This document shows positions 51,515-64,000 of a DNA stretch of 64,000 bases, one piece after another. Source of the DNA: Hippophae tibetana (Eukaryota; Streptophyta; Magnoliopsida; Rosales; Elaeagnaceae); contig CM072807.1 in the NCBI GenBank assembly GCA_037013495.1, positions 3,321,001 to 3,385,000 on the forward strand, written 5' to 3'. The notes beneath the pieces are model-generated. The model had not been told where the DNA came from, searched no databases, and was given only the letters and a program-made list of their open reading frames with translations. Both the position numbers and the translations under genes were made by a program. The first letter of the stretch is position 1. Each line of letters opens with the position of its first letter.

Positions 51515-52645
51515 CTATAAGTCCTACTATACTCTGTATCTATATGTTGACTTTTCATGTATAAAACACGGTATATGTATATTTTTACTTAGTGTTCTGT
51601 TTTCTTCTCTGTAAGGTTGGTTGCTGCAGATTAATAATACACACAAGTAGTTAGGAACACTGTATTTGAAAGCATGTTTTTCACACACCCTAAAGTTATT
51701 GTTTTTATATGCATGTTAGATCGAGATTGGTGGATCTTGTTTCATTTTGGGGTGTGGGTATTTATGGAATTTACTCTACATTTTTGGAAACAAAAAAATA
51801 TTTGTAGTATCTTGACACCACCCTTTCCACCGACCTCACCACTGCCCTCGCCACCATTTTTTTCTAGCGAAGTGGTTGACCGAGTTCTATAAATACTCCC
51901 CACTTTTCTCAACTCTTTACCTATATTTTTAGTATCAAAATTCTGTCAAAATTCATACTAAGATTTATATCTGTTTTCGGATTTAATCTAAATATAAGAC
52001 TTCTTATGTATCTTTTGAAAATAAGGCTATTAAGAGACATTTTCAATAATCATTTTACCTTTTTACTTTTTCACATTTTTCTTTACAATAGATTGTTAGA
52101 GCAACTTGAGAATAATTTTTTTTAATTCAATCAATAAGTACCCTTTGAATGAAAGGAAAATGAATGTTGTAAGTTCTATTGTATTATGTATCTGTGTATT
52201 GGTTTCGCATGTGAAAAACACAGAATCTGTCTATTTTACTCAATGTTTTGTCTTAATCTGTGTAAAGTTAGTTAATGTGATTAATAATGCACACACACAC
52301 TTAGGAACACTGTGATTGAATGTATGTTTTTCACACTATGAGGTTGGTTGTTTAGTATGTTTGTCAGGCCGTGAGTGACGAATTTTGATTCTTTTCAAGT
52401 GTGAGTACTTATGGAAATTACTTCACAATTTTTGGAACAAAAAAACTAATTTTTGGCACCCCGAAAAGGTAGCTCACCAAGGGCCTCGCCATACCCTTCG
52501 ACATAACAGTGGTAAGGTGGTTAACGAGATGGTTGGCAAGGGTGTGGCGAGGTTGGTTAGGCGTTGAGAATTTTCTATAAATACCCTTTATTAATTGCTT
52601 CATTTAATTCAAAAAATATGTTCCGCCAAAATTTATCTCATTTTG
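51515..52645 (+). repeat. Two diverged ~450-480-bp direct repeats, LTR-like
   Basis: 51515-51965 and 52167-52645 share ordered blocks: TAAGTTCTATTGTATTATGT-like start, AATAATGCACACACACACTT/AATAATACACACAAGTAGTT, TAGGAACACTGT, CATGTTTTTCACAC and a TTCTATAAATAC TATA-box region near the 3' part. They follow the copia fragment immediately, so they are probably LTRs of the same or a related element. The first 200 bases between them are unassigned. Confidence 0.7.
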
Positions 52646-53640
52646 AATTTCGTGTTTACTAATTATCTTGAAAGTATTTTAGTAATTATGATACAACTGT
52701 GTAAGCGTAAAATAGAGTGAGTGACTATTTTTATGAAGTTTATGATTACATCTTTGTGAGGGTGGTTATCAAGTGTTGTGGTACAATACTTTACACATCA
52801 CTAATTTACAGTTTCTGATCGCATCACATTAGATGGTGTTGGAAGAGAAGCGAGTTTGTGAATGAAGCTAGGTTATTACAGAGGTAGCAAGAAGGGTAGC
52901 AACATGTAGTTCGGATAGAGATCCCAACTAATAGAGTTATTTGTATTTTTATTTCTATCAATGTTGTAATTATTCTATTACTTAATGACTTATTTGCTAT
53001 CGAGTAGTTTATATAAACAATTCGAGTGTGTTACCACATACATAGAAGGTCTATGTGAATTTATCTCATTACTTGATTTTGTTTGGATGATCGTCTATAT
53101 TGTGAGTACAATTTGGGTCTTGATATTGTATGATAACCCATAAAGGATTGAGATTCTGATGGGAAAACAATTTATTATTAAGACTCTGATGGGAAAACAA
53201 TTTATTATTATTTTGCATGCTTTACTTCTACTCTACATGTGATTAGTTATTCTATTTGAAATATTTTTACTTATTACTTAAACTTGTTTAGTCTACTTCA
53301 ATAATTGTTTCTCTGCTGGTTAAGAAGATGAGTTTTTTAGGAGTTTATATCTCATTTATCTTGTTGTATATAGGGTTGTGGATTCTTTAAATATGATTGG
53401 TGACATTCGATCGTACTCATTCTTTAAGATAGAGTAAACCAATTGAGCTACAATATGATCACAATTGAGAATAAAATTAGTTGATCAATTTTAGAAGTAC
53501 TACTCGATGGAAATTATAATTACAGCTAATAAACTTTGTTTACTATCATTTATCAAGATATATGAACATAGGGATCTTTAGTTTATTAATTTGTTTTGCC
53601 AAATCAGTTTATCTTCATAAATTAATCACATAAGAAAACC
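52646..53640. other. Non-coding stretch after the LTR-like repeats
   Basis: No gene recognised; may be continued LTR-element sequence. It includes a perfect-length 30-bp tandem duplication at 53151-53210. Confidence 0.45.
53151..53210. repeat. 30-bp tandem duplication
   Basis: AGATTCTGATGGGAAAACAA followed by TTTATTATTA is repeated immediately with one difference (AGACTC for AGATTC). Confidence 0.95.
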
Positions 53641-53772
53641 AGATCAACTTAGCTTCACAGAGCCACTTTCCTTGTAAAGTCCAAAATGAGATGGTCAAAC
53701 ACCCACTAGGCTACTAATTGCTTTTGTTTTTAATAATATCAAGTGGTTCAGTAGAGAAACAATCAGAGTGGT

Positions 53773-54050
53773 TCAGTAACTACCCTCTGCAAGACTCTCA
53801 TCTCTTAAAAGGGAAAAACGACAAAACCAAGTTCCCCATACCTGCAATGAAGTCAAAACATGTTTTCTTGAAGATGAACCATCTTCCATACTTGCTGTTA
53901 TCTTCGACAGCTTCTGAAGCCGCCTCTTGCCACACAAACTAACTGCCTCACCATAACATTGTTGCATACCTTCACTTTTATGTTTGTTCTTGCGGGTTGA
54001 CATCCTATATATTTTTCTTCGCTTTCTTCACTCTGATCCTGCAAAACTAT
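53773..54050 (-). other. Possible exon(s) of an unrecognised gene or gene remnant
   Basis: The minus strand reads from a TTTTGCAG-type acceptor near 54.05 kb into an ATG frame (MSTRKNKHKSEGMQQCYGEA...) with ordinary codon use. It then meets a possible donor (TTGCAG/GTATGG) near 53.84 kb. The predicted peptide is basic, with GKRRLQKLSKITASMEDGSS, and belongs to no family I recognise. It lies in the region that would be downstream of the minus-strand PSI1-like gene but for the copia insertion. It may be a small gene, a pseudogene or non-coding. Confidence 0.25.
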
Positions 54051-54701
54051 GGAAAATGGCACCCAAAAATGCTTAAATCGAATATCTGTAATTGAGAGAA
54101 AAATTAAGCAGACTTTGAGTATACGAAAAATGAAAGTATCTAATAGTATTTATAAGCTCTAGGTTACCTGGTGATGTGGGTCAATAATGGTGTAAATTAC
54201 GCCCAACACATACTATTACAGTTTGTCTACTAGCCCCAAAGTCTCATATTTATGGAAGTTCTTATTTCTGACTAGACATGGAAACTATGTATAAAAAGAG
54301 ATGTGTGTCATGCATAATAGTTAAAAAGACATATAGAGGATACATCTTTCAGCCAATCTGGTTAGTCTAGAATCTTCAAGTTTTTTACCTGCTGCAAAAC
54401 AACTCGGCTTTTTAAGTAGCTATTGATATAAGAATTGAACAACACATAAGAGCAAATTTAGAAAACAAGTGAAGATGAGGAAATAAACTTTTAAACTATT
54501 ACTTTTATTTTTTGTGCACATTTTATTTTTTTGGAATTTATTTTGCATATGTTTGTATACCAGCAATCTTATATAGGTAAAAAATATTACCCTAGCATTA
54601 GTTTATCTCTACAACTGTTCTTCCCTCAATTAAAAATACAATAACTTATATTGCTAATCTTCTAAATGTGAAAAAACAAGACTAATTATACTGCTTTTTA
54701 C

Positions 54702-54923
54702 AATTGAATATAATGAAATATATATTTACAATGAAATATATATTTACAATGAAATATATATTTACAATGAAATATAATGAATGATAATACAAGTATAAAT
54801 ACAGGAAATGAGAATCTATTTTTTAATAAAAATACTTTTAAGAAAAATATATTAGTTGCATACAACTGATAAAGTATATTAATTGCATACAACTAATATA
54901 CCACTAATGATGATTTATTAACA
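54702..54923 (-). repeat. Copia 3' LTR
   Basis: It begins TGTTAATAAATCATCATTAG like the 5' LTR but is ~60 bp longer. It carries extra tandem copies of an ~18-bp unit (AATGAAATATATATTTAC on the plus strand) and a short duplication around ATTAGTTGCAT. Confidence 0.85.
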
Positions 54924-57900
54924 TTCCTCCTCAAGTTGGCGTATAGATATCGATCATGCACAACTTGCTTTATGAGTCGTATAATGCCTTCTTAGAAACT
55001 CTTTTGGTAAACATATATGCAAGTTGCTCTTCAGTAGGAACAAAAGAAAAGCTAATAAGTTTGGCATCTAGCTTCACTTTTATAAAGCGACGATCAACCT
55101 TTACATGCTTAGTGCGATCATGTTGTACTAAATTTTGTGATATATCAATGGATGCCCGATTGTCGCAATACAACTGTATAGTATTTTTGAGTTCAAAACC
55201 CAAATCAAATAAAAAAGTTCTTATCCACAATAATTCACAAACCCCATGAGTCATACCTCTATACCACTTTCTGCTTCTTACTTTTTCATGTAGCCAAATC
55301 TCCTCCCACAAAGGTGAAATAACCTAATGTTGACTTTCTATCTGTAATACTTCCTGCCCAATCTGCATCTGTGAAGCCACAGACTCCAAGAGGATTGTTG
55401 TGTTTAGAGAACATTACTCCTCTTCCTGGAGCCGATTTCAAATACCTTAAAATTCTTAAAACAACATTCATGTGGTTCTCACTTGGATTATGCATGAACT
55501 GACTCACCACACTTACTGCATATGAAACATATGGTCTAGTTTAAGTCAAGTAAATCAAACGCCCAACCAATCTCTGATAGCGAGCTTGATCAGTTGGTAT
55601 CTGATCTGGATACTCTCCTAAACAATGGTTTTGCTCAATAGGAGTGTCAATAGGTTTGCAATACAACATACATGTCTCTGTTAGCAGATCAATAATGTAC
55701 TTCCTCTGACACAGATATATTCCTTCTATTCCCTTGGCTACCTCAATTCCTAAGAAGTACTTTAGTTCACCTAAGTCCTTCATCTCGAATTCAGAGGCTA
55801 GTTGTCTTTGTAATTTATCCATCTCAACAGTATCATCACCAGTGATTACCATATCATCAACATAAATGATTAGGGTTGTTACCTTCTCTCGTTGATGTTT
55901 GAGAAATAGAGTGTGGTCTGAATTACTCTGTCTATAACCAACCTTCTACATGAACTGTGAAAACCTTCCAAATTAGGCTTGAGAGGATTGTTTGAGACCA
56001 TACAAAGACTTCCTTAATTTGCATACAAATTTACCAGGAGAATCAACTACATACCCAGGTGGAAGACTCATGTACACCTCCTCAGCTATGAAGAAACGCA
56101 TTCTTGACATCAAACTGCCAAAATGGCCAGTTTAATTTAGCGGCAAATGTGAGCAGAACCTAAATAATGTTCATTTTGGCAACATAAACAAAAGTCCTAT
56201 CGTAGTCTACACCATACGTTTGAGTAAACCCTTTTGCTACAAGACGAGCTTTATACCGATTTACATATCCATCACCATTATGTTTTATAGTAAACACCCA
56301 TCGAAAACCAATTGCCTTTTTTCCTTGTGGTGGTGGCACAAATTACCAAGTGTCGTTCTTCTGTAACGCTTCCATCTCTTCAGCCATTGCCTTTCTCCAT
56401 ATTGGATCTCCCAACATATCCTGCACTTTGTTAGGTATTGATACACCAGATATTTGATTTACAAATAATTTATATGACTTAGATAATCTTTTAGTGGACA
56501 TGTAATTGGCTACTAGGTATTTTGATTTTGCATGAATATTTGGTTCATACCTTTTGGCTGGTTGACCTCGAGCAGACCTATTTGATAACACATACTATCC
56601 AACAATAGACTCAATGCTATTAGTATCAGTGGGTGTACATACCTCAGATGAGTGACCTTCAGTACTAGAGAGTTGTTGATCAGGGGTAGGAGTAATGTCT
56701 GAGGGAACAGTTATGTCTTCAACTTCATTTGTTGTAAGCGAATTTGGTGCTTGAATACTTAGAGCATCTGCTTCTTCGATGACTGGATTCAATGGATTAG
56801 GAATCTCATCTGGTCTCATTGAAACATCAGTTGGTGATTCTTCTAATTCCTCCCTCTCACCATGATACAGTTCTTCAAAATATGTATTCTCCCCTTGACG
56901 AGCAGTATCAGGTGAGGGAAAATAACTCATGTCCTCATAGAAGGTAACATCCACAGTGACAATACTTTTTGGTCAGTGGATGGGAGCACTTGTACCCTTT
57001 CTGATAACCTCTATAACCAATAAACACACATTTAATTGCACAGACATCTAATTTAGACCTTTGATTTTTAGGAACATGCACAAAAACAACACAACCAAAA
57101 ACATGGGCATACAGATTATGGAAAGATGACAAGGAGACGTAAGATGCGAGAATCTGAAATGAGATTTTTCCGTTAAGGACAGTAGACGGGAGACGATTGA
57201 TGAGATGGGCGGAAGCTTATACAAAATCACCCCAAAGATATTTTGGCATATAAGCACTAAATATGAGTGCACGAGCCATATCAAGTAAATGATGATTTTT
57301 TCTTTCAGACACTCCATTTTATTTCGGTGTCTGCGGACAAGTAGTTTGGTGAATAATCCCATATGTTTTGAAAAAACTTGAAAAAAAATGATTAACATAT
57401 TCCCCCTCATTGTCAGAACGGAGGATCCGAATGATGCCATTGTATTGTGTTTGAACGAAGGTATGAAAAGTTTGAAAAACTGAAAAGACTTCATCTTTTG
57501 TTCTAAGAAGAGAAATCCATGATAACCTTGTACAATCATCGATAAACGAAACAAAATATCTCATACCCGATATAGTGGGCTCTTTAGATGGTTCCCAAAT
57601 ATCAGAATGAATTAATTCAAAAAGAATAATACTTTTATTAGAAATACTAGGAGAATAAGTAATACGATGACTCTTGGTCAAAACACAAGTCTCACAATGT
57701 AAAACAGTCTCACTAACACTAATAAATAAAGTGGGCATGGATTTTTTTCATACCACTAAAAGACGGATGCCCTAAGCGGCAATGCCACAACCAAATTTCA
57801 TTTAATTTATTAGAACTAGAAGTCAATGCAGTGTGTCTGTGCTCCTAGTTTCTCCCCTACGTAGTTCTGATCCAAATAGAACAATTTGCCCCTCAGATAC

Positions 57901-59886
57901 CCTCGACCAATTATTTCTCTGGTAAGAATATCCTGAAAAATCATATATATAGGATAAAAGGTTACCGAACATTTAGACTCAATATTCAACTGTGGGACAG
58001 ATATCAAGTGATGAGATAAGTCAGGTACATATAAAATATTATGGAGCTGTAAAGATAGAGTGATATGAACTGACCCCTTTCGTAAGACAGGAAAGACCTC
58101 ACCGTTAGCATTTGTAACATAAAACACTGGTGGAGAAGATAACTCATTAAAATAAGATTTATCATAAGTCATATGATTAGATGCACCAGAATCAATAATC
58201 CAAGTATTAGACCCAACAGAGTGAGAAACATTTAAGGTTATACCAATCTTACCATGACCAACTATTGAAGCTATAGGGATACCTCAACATTCCATAGGAT
58301 GATCCTGTCCAGTTACTCCATAGTAGTCTGGTTCTTGGATAATTTCAACTGCAACTGCAATTGCTTTTGCTTTAGGATGATGATGTTTTCGTTTTTCTCC
58401 ATAGTAATATGCTTTTGATTGCAAGTGTGGATACAGTTTCCAACAAGTCTCACGAAGATGCCCCTATTCATTGCATTACGAGCAGTGAGAACGAGAGCGA
58501 TTGGTAAAGCCTGGTGGAGGTCCCTACTGATGAAATAGAATTAAATTTTGCTGCTGGAGGAAAGGTGTCTTTGATTTGGCTTGAATGGCTAGGCTTGATA
58601 CCTCAACTTGTGCCTGATAAAAACTTTCCTGTTGAGATTTGTCTTTACGAATGTATGTAAAGGCGATAGTCAAGCTTGGAGGGTCTAACATTCGAAGCAA
58701 TTCACCTTTAGCACTATTATGTTTTGTATTAAGGCCTCTTAAAAATGCATGTACTCGTTCAAGCTCCTTCTCTTTCTGGTACCATAGAAGGTCTTCTTGA
58801 TTTTTAATTTTGCACGGGTGTTTCTGGTCAATTTCAATCCATACATTCTTCAGTTTGGTAAAAAACATAGATATTGGTTGCCCATTTTGCTGCATACCAA
58901 TAGCTTTGCACATGATTTCATGAACTTGAATAAAGTTAGATTCATTTGTATAAAGATCACTTATGATATTCCATATGACTTTAGCAGTTTCACATTCCTC
59001 CACCATTTGTAATATATCATCAGTGATGACTTTAAATAGAATTGACATTACAAAACCATCATCATCTTCCCACCTAGTATAAGCTTCTACATCATCTTGA
59101 CTAGGAGCCCTGATTGATTCAGATACATGTCCAATCTTGTGCATCCCACGAAGATAAACAGACAAAAAAATTTTACATGTTCGAAAATTGGTACCATTAA
59201 GTTTAGTACCCCCGAAAGAACCAATTTTTGAACTCTTAACAGAGATTTCAAATTTTGAAACTTCATTAATTTTGGAAACCTGATGTTGTCTTGAATCTTT
59301 CATTGAAATAAAAATATTATACAGCAGAATAAAAAATTTGGATTTTTTTTTGGTCGGACTGGACTGTGAATTGGGTTGGTAAATGGGCTGTTTAATTATT
59401 GAATGGGTTGATGAGCTGATGGGCTTGGACTTAGGATAGGCTTATGGGCTTGGACTTAGGGCAGAGCTGAGCGAATGTTAAACCTGAAAGCTGAAAAACT
59501 GAAGAAAAAAAAAGACACTACAGGAGTAAATATTACTCACAAAATAACATAGAACAGTGCAGGAGCTGGTGTGATGGCTAGTACGCGGGGCTGGAGAGGT
59601 AGACGACACGGGAGTTGGTGCGAGGACGGCTAGTGCACGGGGCTGTACATGCAGACGGTTGGTGCGCGGGCGCGGTGCTAGACAATGCGGACTGGACGAC
59701 GCGGGCTGAACGATGGACCTACAACGGACGAACAGATCTGCAACAGTGGCACAAATTAGACAATGTGAGAAGATTAATGCACTACATAAAAATACTGATG
59801 GCAACGCTACTCTGAGGACAATGCTACTGATAATGGCGGCATTGTTGCTCGAGAACTGGTAAAAAGAAATTTCTACTCTGATACCA

Positions 59887-60045
59887 AATTGAATATACTG
59901 AAATATATATTTACAATGAAATACAATGAATGATAATACAAATATAAATACAGGAAATGAGAATCTGCTCTTTAGGAAAAGTGTTTTTAAGAAAAATATA
60001 TTAGTTGCATATAACTAATATACCACTAATGATGATTTATTAACA
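59887..60045 (-). repeat. Copia 5' LTR
   Basis: Short (159 bp) LTR from TGTTAATAAATC to TATATTCAATT, directly followed by the primer site. It contains a TGTATTTATATTTG TATA-like stretch. The exact 3' margin was chosen because it gives matching GTAAA flanks. Confidence 0.8.
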
Positions 60046-60070
60046 TTTACATCCAATATAATTCAAATTT

Positions 60071-63000
60071 TCAGGCTGTCGCCAGACCATCTATGATATC
60101 CAAAGCTTTGATCCGGTCAATGTCAAAATCAATGTTAGTAACACATGGAGGCCAACTGATGGCAAAATTGTCCTTGGTTTCAATCGGTCTGGACTCCCTA
60201 CTGCTCTTACTCAACCTGTGGTGTTTCCTTAAACTAGTTTTTGGGGTGTTAAATCTCTGACTTTTACTAATCCCCGGAGTATATTTGTTTCTTGTAATGT
60301 CCTGAAGCACCTCCTGGTCTCTAAATAACAATCTAGACGGCGCAGAGTCAGTCTTGCAAGTTTCCTGACTTGAGGAGCAAATTGTTGATGTAGAATGAGA
60401 CTTGGAAAGATGGTGAAGCCACAACACCAGTTGAAAAACATAATTTTCAATTTGATCTTCACGTGCATAATGCAAGGTCTCAATCTTCATAACAGGTCTC
60501 TGGCCACAGAGGTTCTGACTTTTCTCAAACCTACAAAGGCTCAATAAGAAAAGCAAGCAAAAATATGTGGTACAAGCAAACAAGTGCCTCTCTAATACTG
60601 ACCCTGAATTTGCCCAATCTCCAACCCAGCCAAATCCATGAAGACCTCTAGAAAAAAACAATAAGACAAAACAACAGTAACCTTTAACGTGGAAATAATA
60701 ACAGAAGGATTGAGTGTATAAAGATTGCAAAACTACAATGCCATCATACAATTTCATATTCTTCAATCTTTAGTTTAACACTCAAGTCATTAAATTTTCT
60801 TTATGCCAGTGTAAGAACCTTTACCTGATTGTGTTACGCGAAATTGGAACAAGCCACTGCAAATGTTTCTCCATTTCAGCTCTGATTTGAGAGAGAAGCT
60901 ACAGGATGACCATTGAAGGGAATTTTATGAGTTGCATGACCCTTAGAGTCCTAGGCAAGTTTCTTCAAAGAATATATTCTAGAAAAATTACCTCTTCTTC
61001 AACTTGAAATGGCTGCAATTCTATGCGCAAAGCTGACTTTACTCCTTTAGGTAGCCCTTGATATAAAGCATCCCTTGAAGGCACAGAACTTAACTGGGAT
61101 GCCTGGTTACATTCAGATATGCATTCGTTTGAGTTTATTGTTCAGATGAGAGTCTTCTAACTCACAATTATATTTTATTTGAAAATAAAACGCTTCAGAA
61201 ACAAAACCCCAACAAAAAGGAATAAAAAAGACTTTGAAACTCCTTTAGGCTCATTACACCATATATCAAGGTTTGAAGTCATAAAATACTATGAAGTTAT
61301 GCAGAAGCCTGACTAATTACACCAGAATAACTTGAAAGCTAGCAACCTCAAATAACAAGTATATACAGAATATATTGTACAAAAGGCAAGGAAATATATA
61401 ATGCATAATACTCACAAGAGTGTCGATTTGTGTGATAATACTTGCATAATGCATTGCCATACCGGCTGGCCCCAACCTTTTGTTATAGCTGTGGGAACCA
61501 TCAGCAGTTCTATCACCTTCTGAAATATCACAGAAAGAAGAAAAACCTTAAAAGAAATGTAAGAACTCTAGGTAAACCAATGAAAAAAATTTAGTAAAGA
61601 ATTCTAAGCTATTGTCTTTACGCAATAATAGAAACAGAAAATTGCAGTAATTTTAGCAAATCAGTGAATGAATGAGTAGAAATGTTATTTAGTAGCCTCC
61701 TTTCAGAAGAAATAGTAATGTAAACTAGGTTCCATTAAAAAATAGTTAGAGGAGCTCCATTATGATGTTCAAATATCAGCTCATATATCCTCCAAGTGAG
61801 AAACGGGGAGAAATTACAATACTTAATATTTTTGCTCCAACATAGCATGGAAAATTAGATCTCCCTTTATTTAATTCTACTTATGCATACATCATCTCAT
61901 GGCATTCATATTTCTCTTTTCTATTCATCTTACAAATAATATATATTGGTTTGTTTTGTTCTTTGGTTCATTCAATTACAAACATGATTCAGACAGGACA
62001 TGCAGTAAGCCTGATGTTTGGACATAATAGCTTCCCTACAATCAAAATAGGCAGATTTAAGTTCTTCATATGAAAATATGAATATATAAGAATCACCATA
62101 TACAATTTCAAGATAACGAAACATGTATAGTGGTGTCTGGGTATGGCAGCTCTTACTAACAGAAAAGCTCTAACATTGACTGTGACCATCAATGGTCACT
62201 TGGAGGATCAACAACAGAGTATGCTGTGAACCACAAATGCTTAGAATCAAGCAGATATCAAGAGTCCTGCTCTTCCACTTACTTCTGATGGAAAAAATAA
62301 ATTAGGCAAGTTATATTTATAAAAAGGAGTAAAGGTTTATTGATTCTTCAGTGAAAAGAGGATTTGAAGTCTCTAGCCATCATTGAATTCATTACTATCT
62401 GATGCCAAGTAGTGTGGAACAAAGATGGAGGCAGAGAGAGGGGAGAAGACAAGAGAGGAAGGATAAAAAATTGATCGAGAGAGAGAAGGGGTAATTATGT
62501 TTTGTTCTGTATTAAAATATTCCAAGTGTTAGTCCAAGATTAGGTTTTAATATATAATATTTACACAAGGACCCTTAAAAACAAATACTGAAATACATGA
62601 AACCATAATTTCTTCAAGAGTTGAAGAAAGTGCATCAGTCAGTCTAAGGATGTAGTAGGATATGAAAACAACTAAATCTTCCAATATTACTGAAGCTTCC
62701 AAAGCATACTAGAACATATACCAGATCTGCCAAAGGTCTCATGAATCTTCAGGTGTGAGAAATGCACGATATCGACCAGGTTCTCAATCACCTGTAGAAC
62801 ACAAGACTTTAGATTGGATTTCCAGTCTCAGAACAATCAAGTTGCAGAAGTTTAATCATTTGATTCAACTCTCACATAAGAGGAATAGAGCATGCATAGC
62901 CATAGACACAATATGATATATATCAAATGCACACAAGGGGCTCCATTTGAAACATATTAAAATGTGATCTCTTTTTTTTTTTTTTAATATAACCATGTGA

Positions 63001-63869
63001 TCTATTGATTGTCCAATGCAGTTGACTCTTATAAGATAGGTTACTTCCGTAATTACATAGAGCTAGAAGCAGAAAAAACTAGAGCTTACAACCTACCTCT
63101 TCCAACATCTTGGACCAGAGTGATTTTTTCTGCAAACTTTTTACAAGCCTTCTTTGACTCTTCAGGTCTGCTTTTAAGATTGCCAACTCACCTAAATGTC
63201 AAGAAACAAAGAAAAACTGAAAAAAATTGTTTACTTTTTTTGTTTTTTGGGAGGAGGGTAAAACATTGCCTTAGTCCTCGAGCTCTAAATGTAGAAAGAG
63301 TAGTATTATATGTATAAAGTGATGTGCCAGTTATTGATTGAATGAAAAGTTTGGATATGAGTTGATAAAATGATTGTGGGACTACTTACTAATAAGGGGC
63401 CAATTAAATTGTGTCATGTGAATTGATGTAAACATCAAGTTATGATAGAAAACATTTTTGATGTATAAATGCATTTGTAATTGAGAAACATTATAGCATA
63501 TTAGCATCAAAATAAGAAAATAATAGCTGTGCACAAGTTCCTAGACAAAATTGATTTCAGTCTTGATCAAATCGTGTGCATTTCTTTTTCAAAGTGAGCA
63601 CCCAATGTCTCACGTCCTTGGGAGAGTAAACAATACAAGACTGTTTTACAAAAAGCTATCTTACAAGTTAATATGGGAAGCTACTTATAAACGATGGGAA
63701 AACAAATACAAGCTATTTAACTATACCAGAGCATAAAATAAAATGATATTCACATAAGAAAAGCCATGTCCAAGTTACCTTTTTGAGCAACATTTGAGTT
63801 TTTATCGTACAACTTCTCTTGATACTCTAGATTCATCTTGTCAAGCGTGCGGAGCTCATGATACAATTC
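60071..63869 (-). CDS. Second PSI1-like protein (DUF668), 5' exons beyond right edge
   Basis: Eight minus-strand exons join in frame: 63869-63779, 63191-63097, 62791-62722, 61519-61416, 61102-60992, 60898-60825, 60647-60603 and 60530-60071, giving 349 residues and a TGA stop. They match the last eight exons of the 2.8-8.8 kb gene, with lengths differing by 3, 3, 0, 0, 6, 3, 3 and 57 bases, so the frame is preserved. Shared motifs: [46 protein letters not shown] (DUF668), [29 protein letters not shown] and PGISKSQRF. The DUF3475-bearing exons must lie past 64 kb. The role is presumably in phytosulfokine-related growth signalling, as for PSI1 relatives. A copia element starts ~25 bp after the stop codon, within the likely 3' UTR. 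Confidence 0.9.
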
Positions 63870-64000
63870 CTAAGACCAAATGAACGTTTCTGTCCTTATG
63901 TTCAAGCAAATCACTTTCTAGTATTTAATATAAAATAAAATCTTTTCACCGATCTCTACCTTAACACCATATTAAAATTAAAGAGAGAAACAGGATAGGG

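Larger units (their letters stand above)
54697..60050 (-). mobile_element. Full-length but decayed Ty1/copia element
   Basis: It runs on the minus strand from 5' LTR (59887-60045) to 3' LTR (54702-54923), flanked by the 5-bp duplication GTAAA (TTTAC on the plus strand, 60046-60050 and 54697-54701). TGGTATCAGAG, an initiator-tRNA-Met primer site, abuts the 5' LTR. A purine tract GAGGAGGAA precedes the 3' LTR. Interior parts in order: gag (~58.4-59.3 kb), protease/GAG-pre-integrase (~57.8-58.3), integrase (~56.9-57.8), reverse transcriptase (~55.5-56.6, with YFLGIEVAKG) and RNase H (~55.0-55.5, with DADWAGSITDRKS). Many breaks (roughly ten or more), so not active. It lies just past the stop codon of the PSI1-like gene, on the same strand. 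Confidence 0.93.

Noticed and set aside
59478-59815. Open frames on both strands next to the copia 5' LTR
   Set aside because: GC-rich untranslated leader of the copia element; text is repetitive (ARG/VRG-type) without a domain.

Overview
The window looks like eudicot plant nuclear DNA. It is very AT-rich, its genes have GT-AG introns, microsatellites and plant retroelements are abundant, and it carries a type I (SUC2/SUT1-like) sucrose transporter, a clade known from eudicots. I cannot name the species.

Host genes are few. (1) 2.84-8.84 kb, + strand: the 3' eleven coding exons of a PSK SIMULATOR 1 (PSI1)-like gene with DUF3475 and DUF668. (2) 14.19-17.14 kb, - strand: a complete four-exon sucrose/H+ symporter gene of 506 codons. 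(3) 60.07-63.87 kb, - strand: the 3' eight exons of a second PSI1-like gene, which runs off the right edge. Genes 1 and 3 are convergent paralogs about 51 kb apart. They share every intron position, and all exon length differences are multiples of three. Two weak candidate coding stretches (47.97-48.16 kb and 53.77-54.05 kb) remain unassigned.

The rest is mobile-element and repeat territory. 0-2.64 kb is a minus-strand Ty1/copia fragment (gag plus a probable LTR) abutting gene 1. 9-13 kb and 17.8-26 kb are AT-rich deserts with tandem duplications and a dispersed ~430-bp AT-rich repeat family, two members of which form a large inverted pair at 23.5-24.5 kb. 28.30-36.07 kb is the most striking object: a nearly whole endogenous caulimovirid (plant pararetrovirus fossil) with movement protein, small coiled-coil protein, coat protein, PR-RT-RNase H, a transactivator/viroplasmin-like domain, pregenome promoter, poly(A) signal and a tandemly doubled tRNA-Met primer site. 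It is bounded by 11-bp direct repeats and by inverted, degenerate AAATACCC...AAGGTTT motifs. Two older minus-strand pieces of the same leader region flank it at 26.46-27.79 kb and 39.43-40.03 kb.

37.95-42.37 kb holds a compact run of small elements: a hAT-like MITE, a CACTA-like element and a TRIM with two 120-bp terminal repeats. 50.2-52.65 kb holds a decayed copia fragment and a pair of LTR-like direct repeats. 54.70-60.05 kb is a full-length but decayed copia element inserted into the 3' flank of the second PSI1-like gene, about 25 bp after its stop codon, with a 5-bp target duplication. No rRNA, tRNA or CRISPR features were found.
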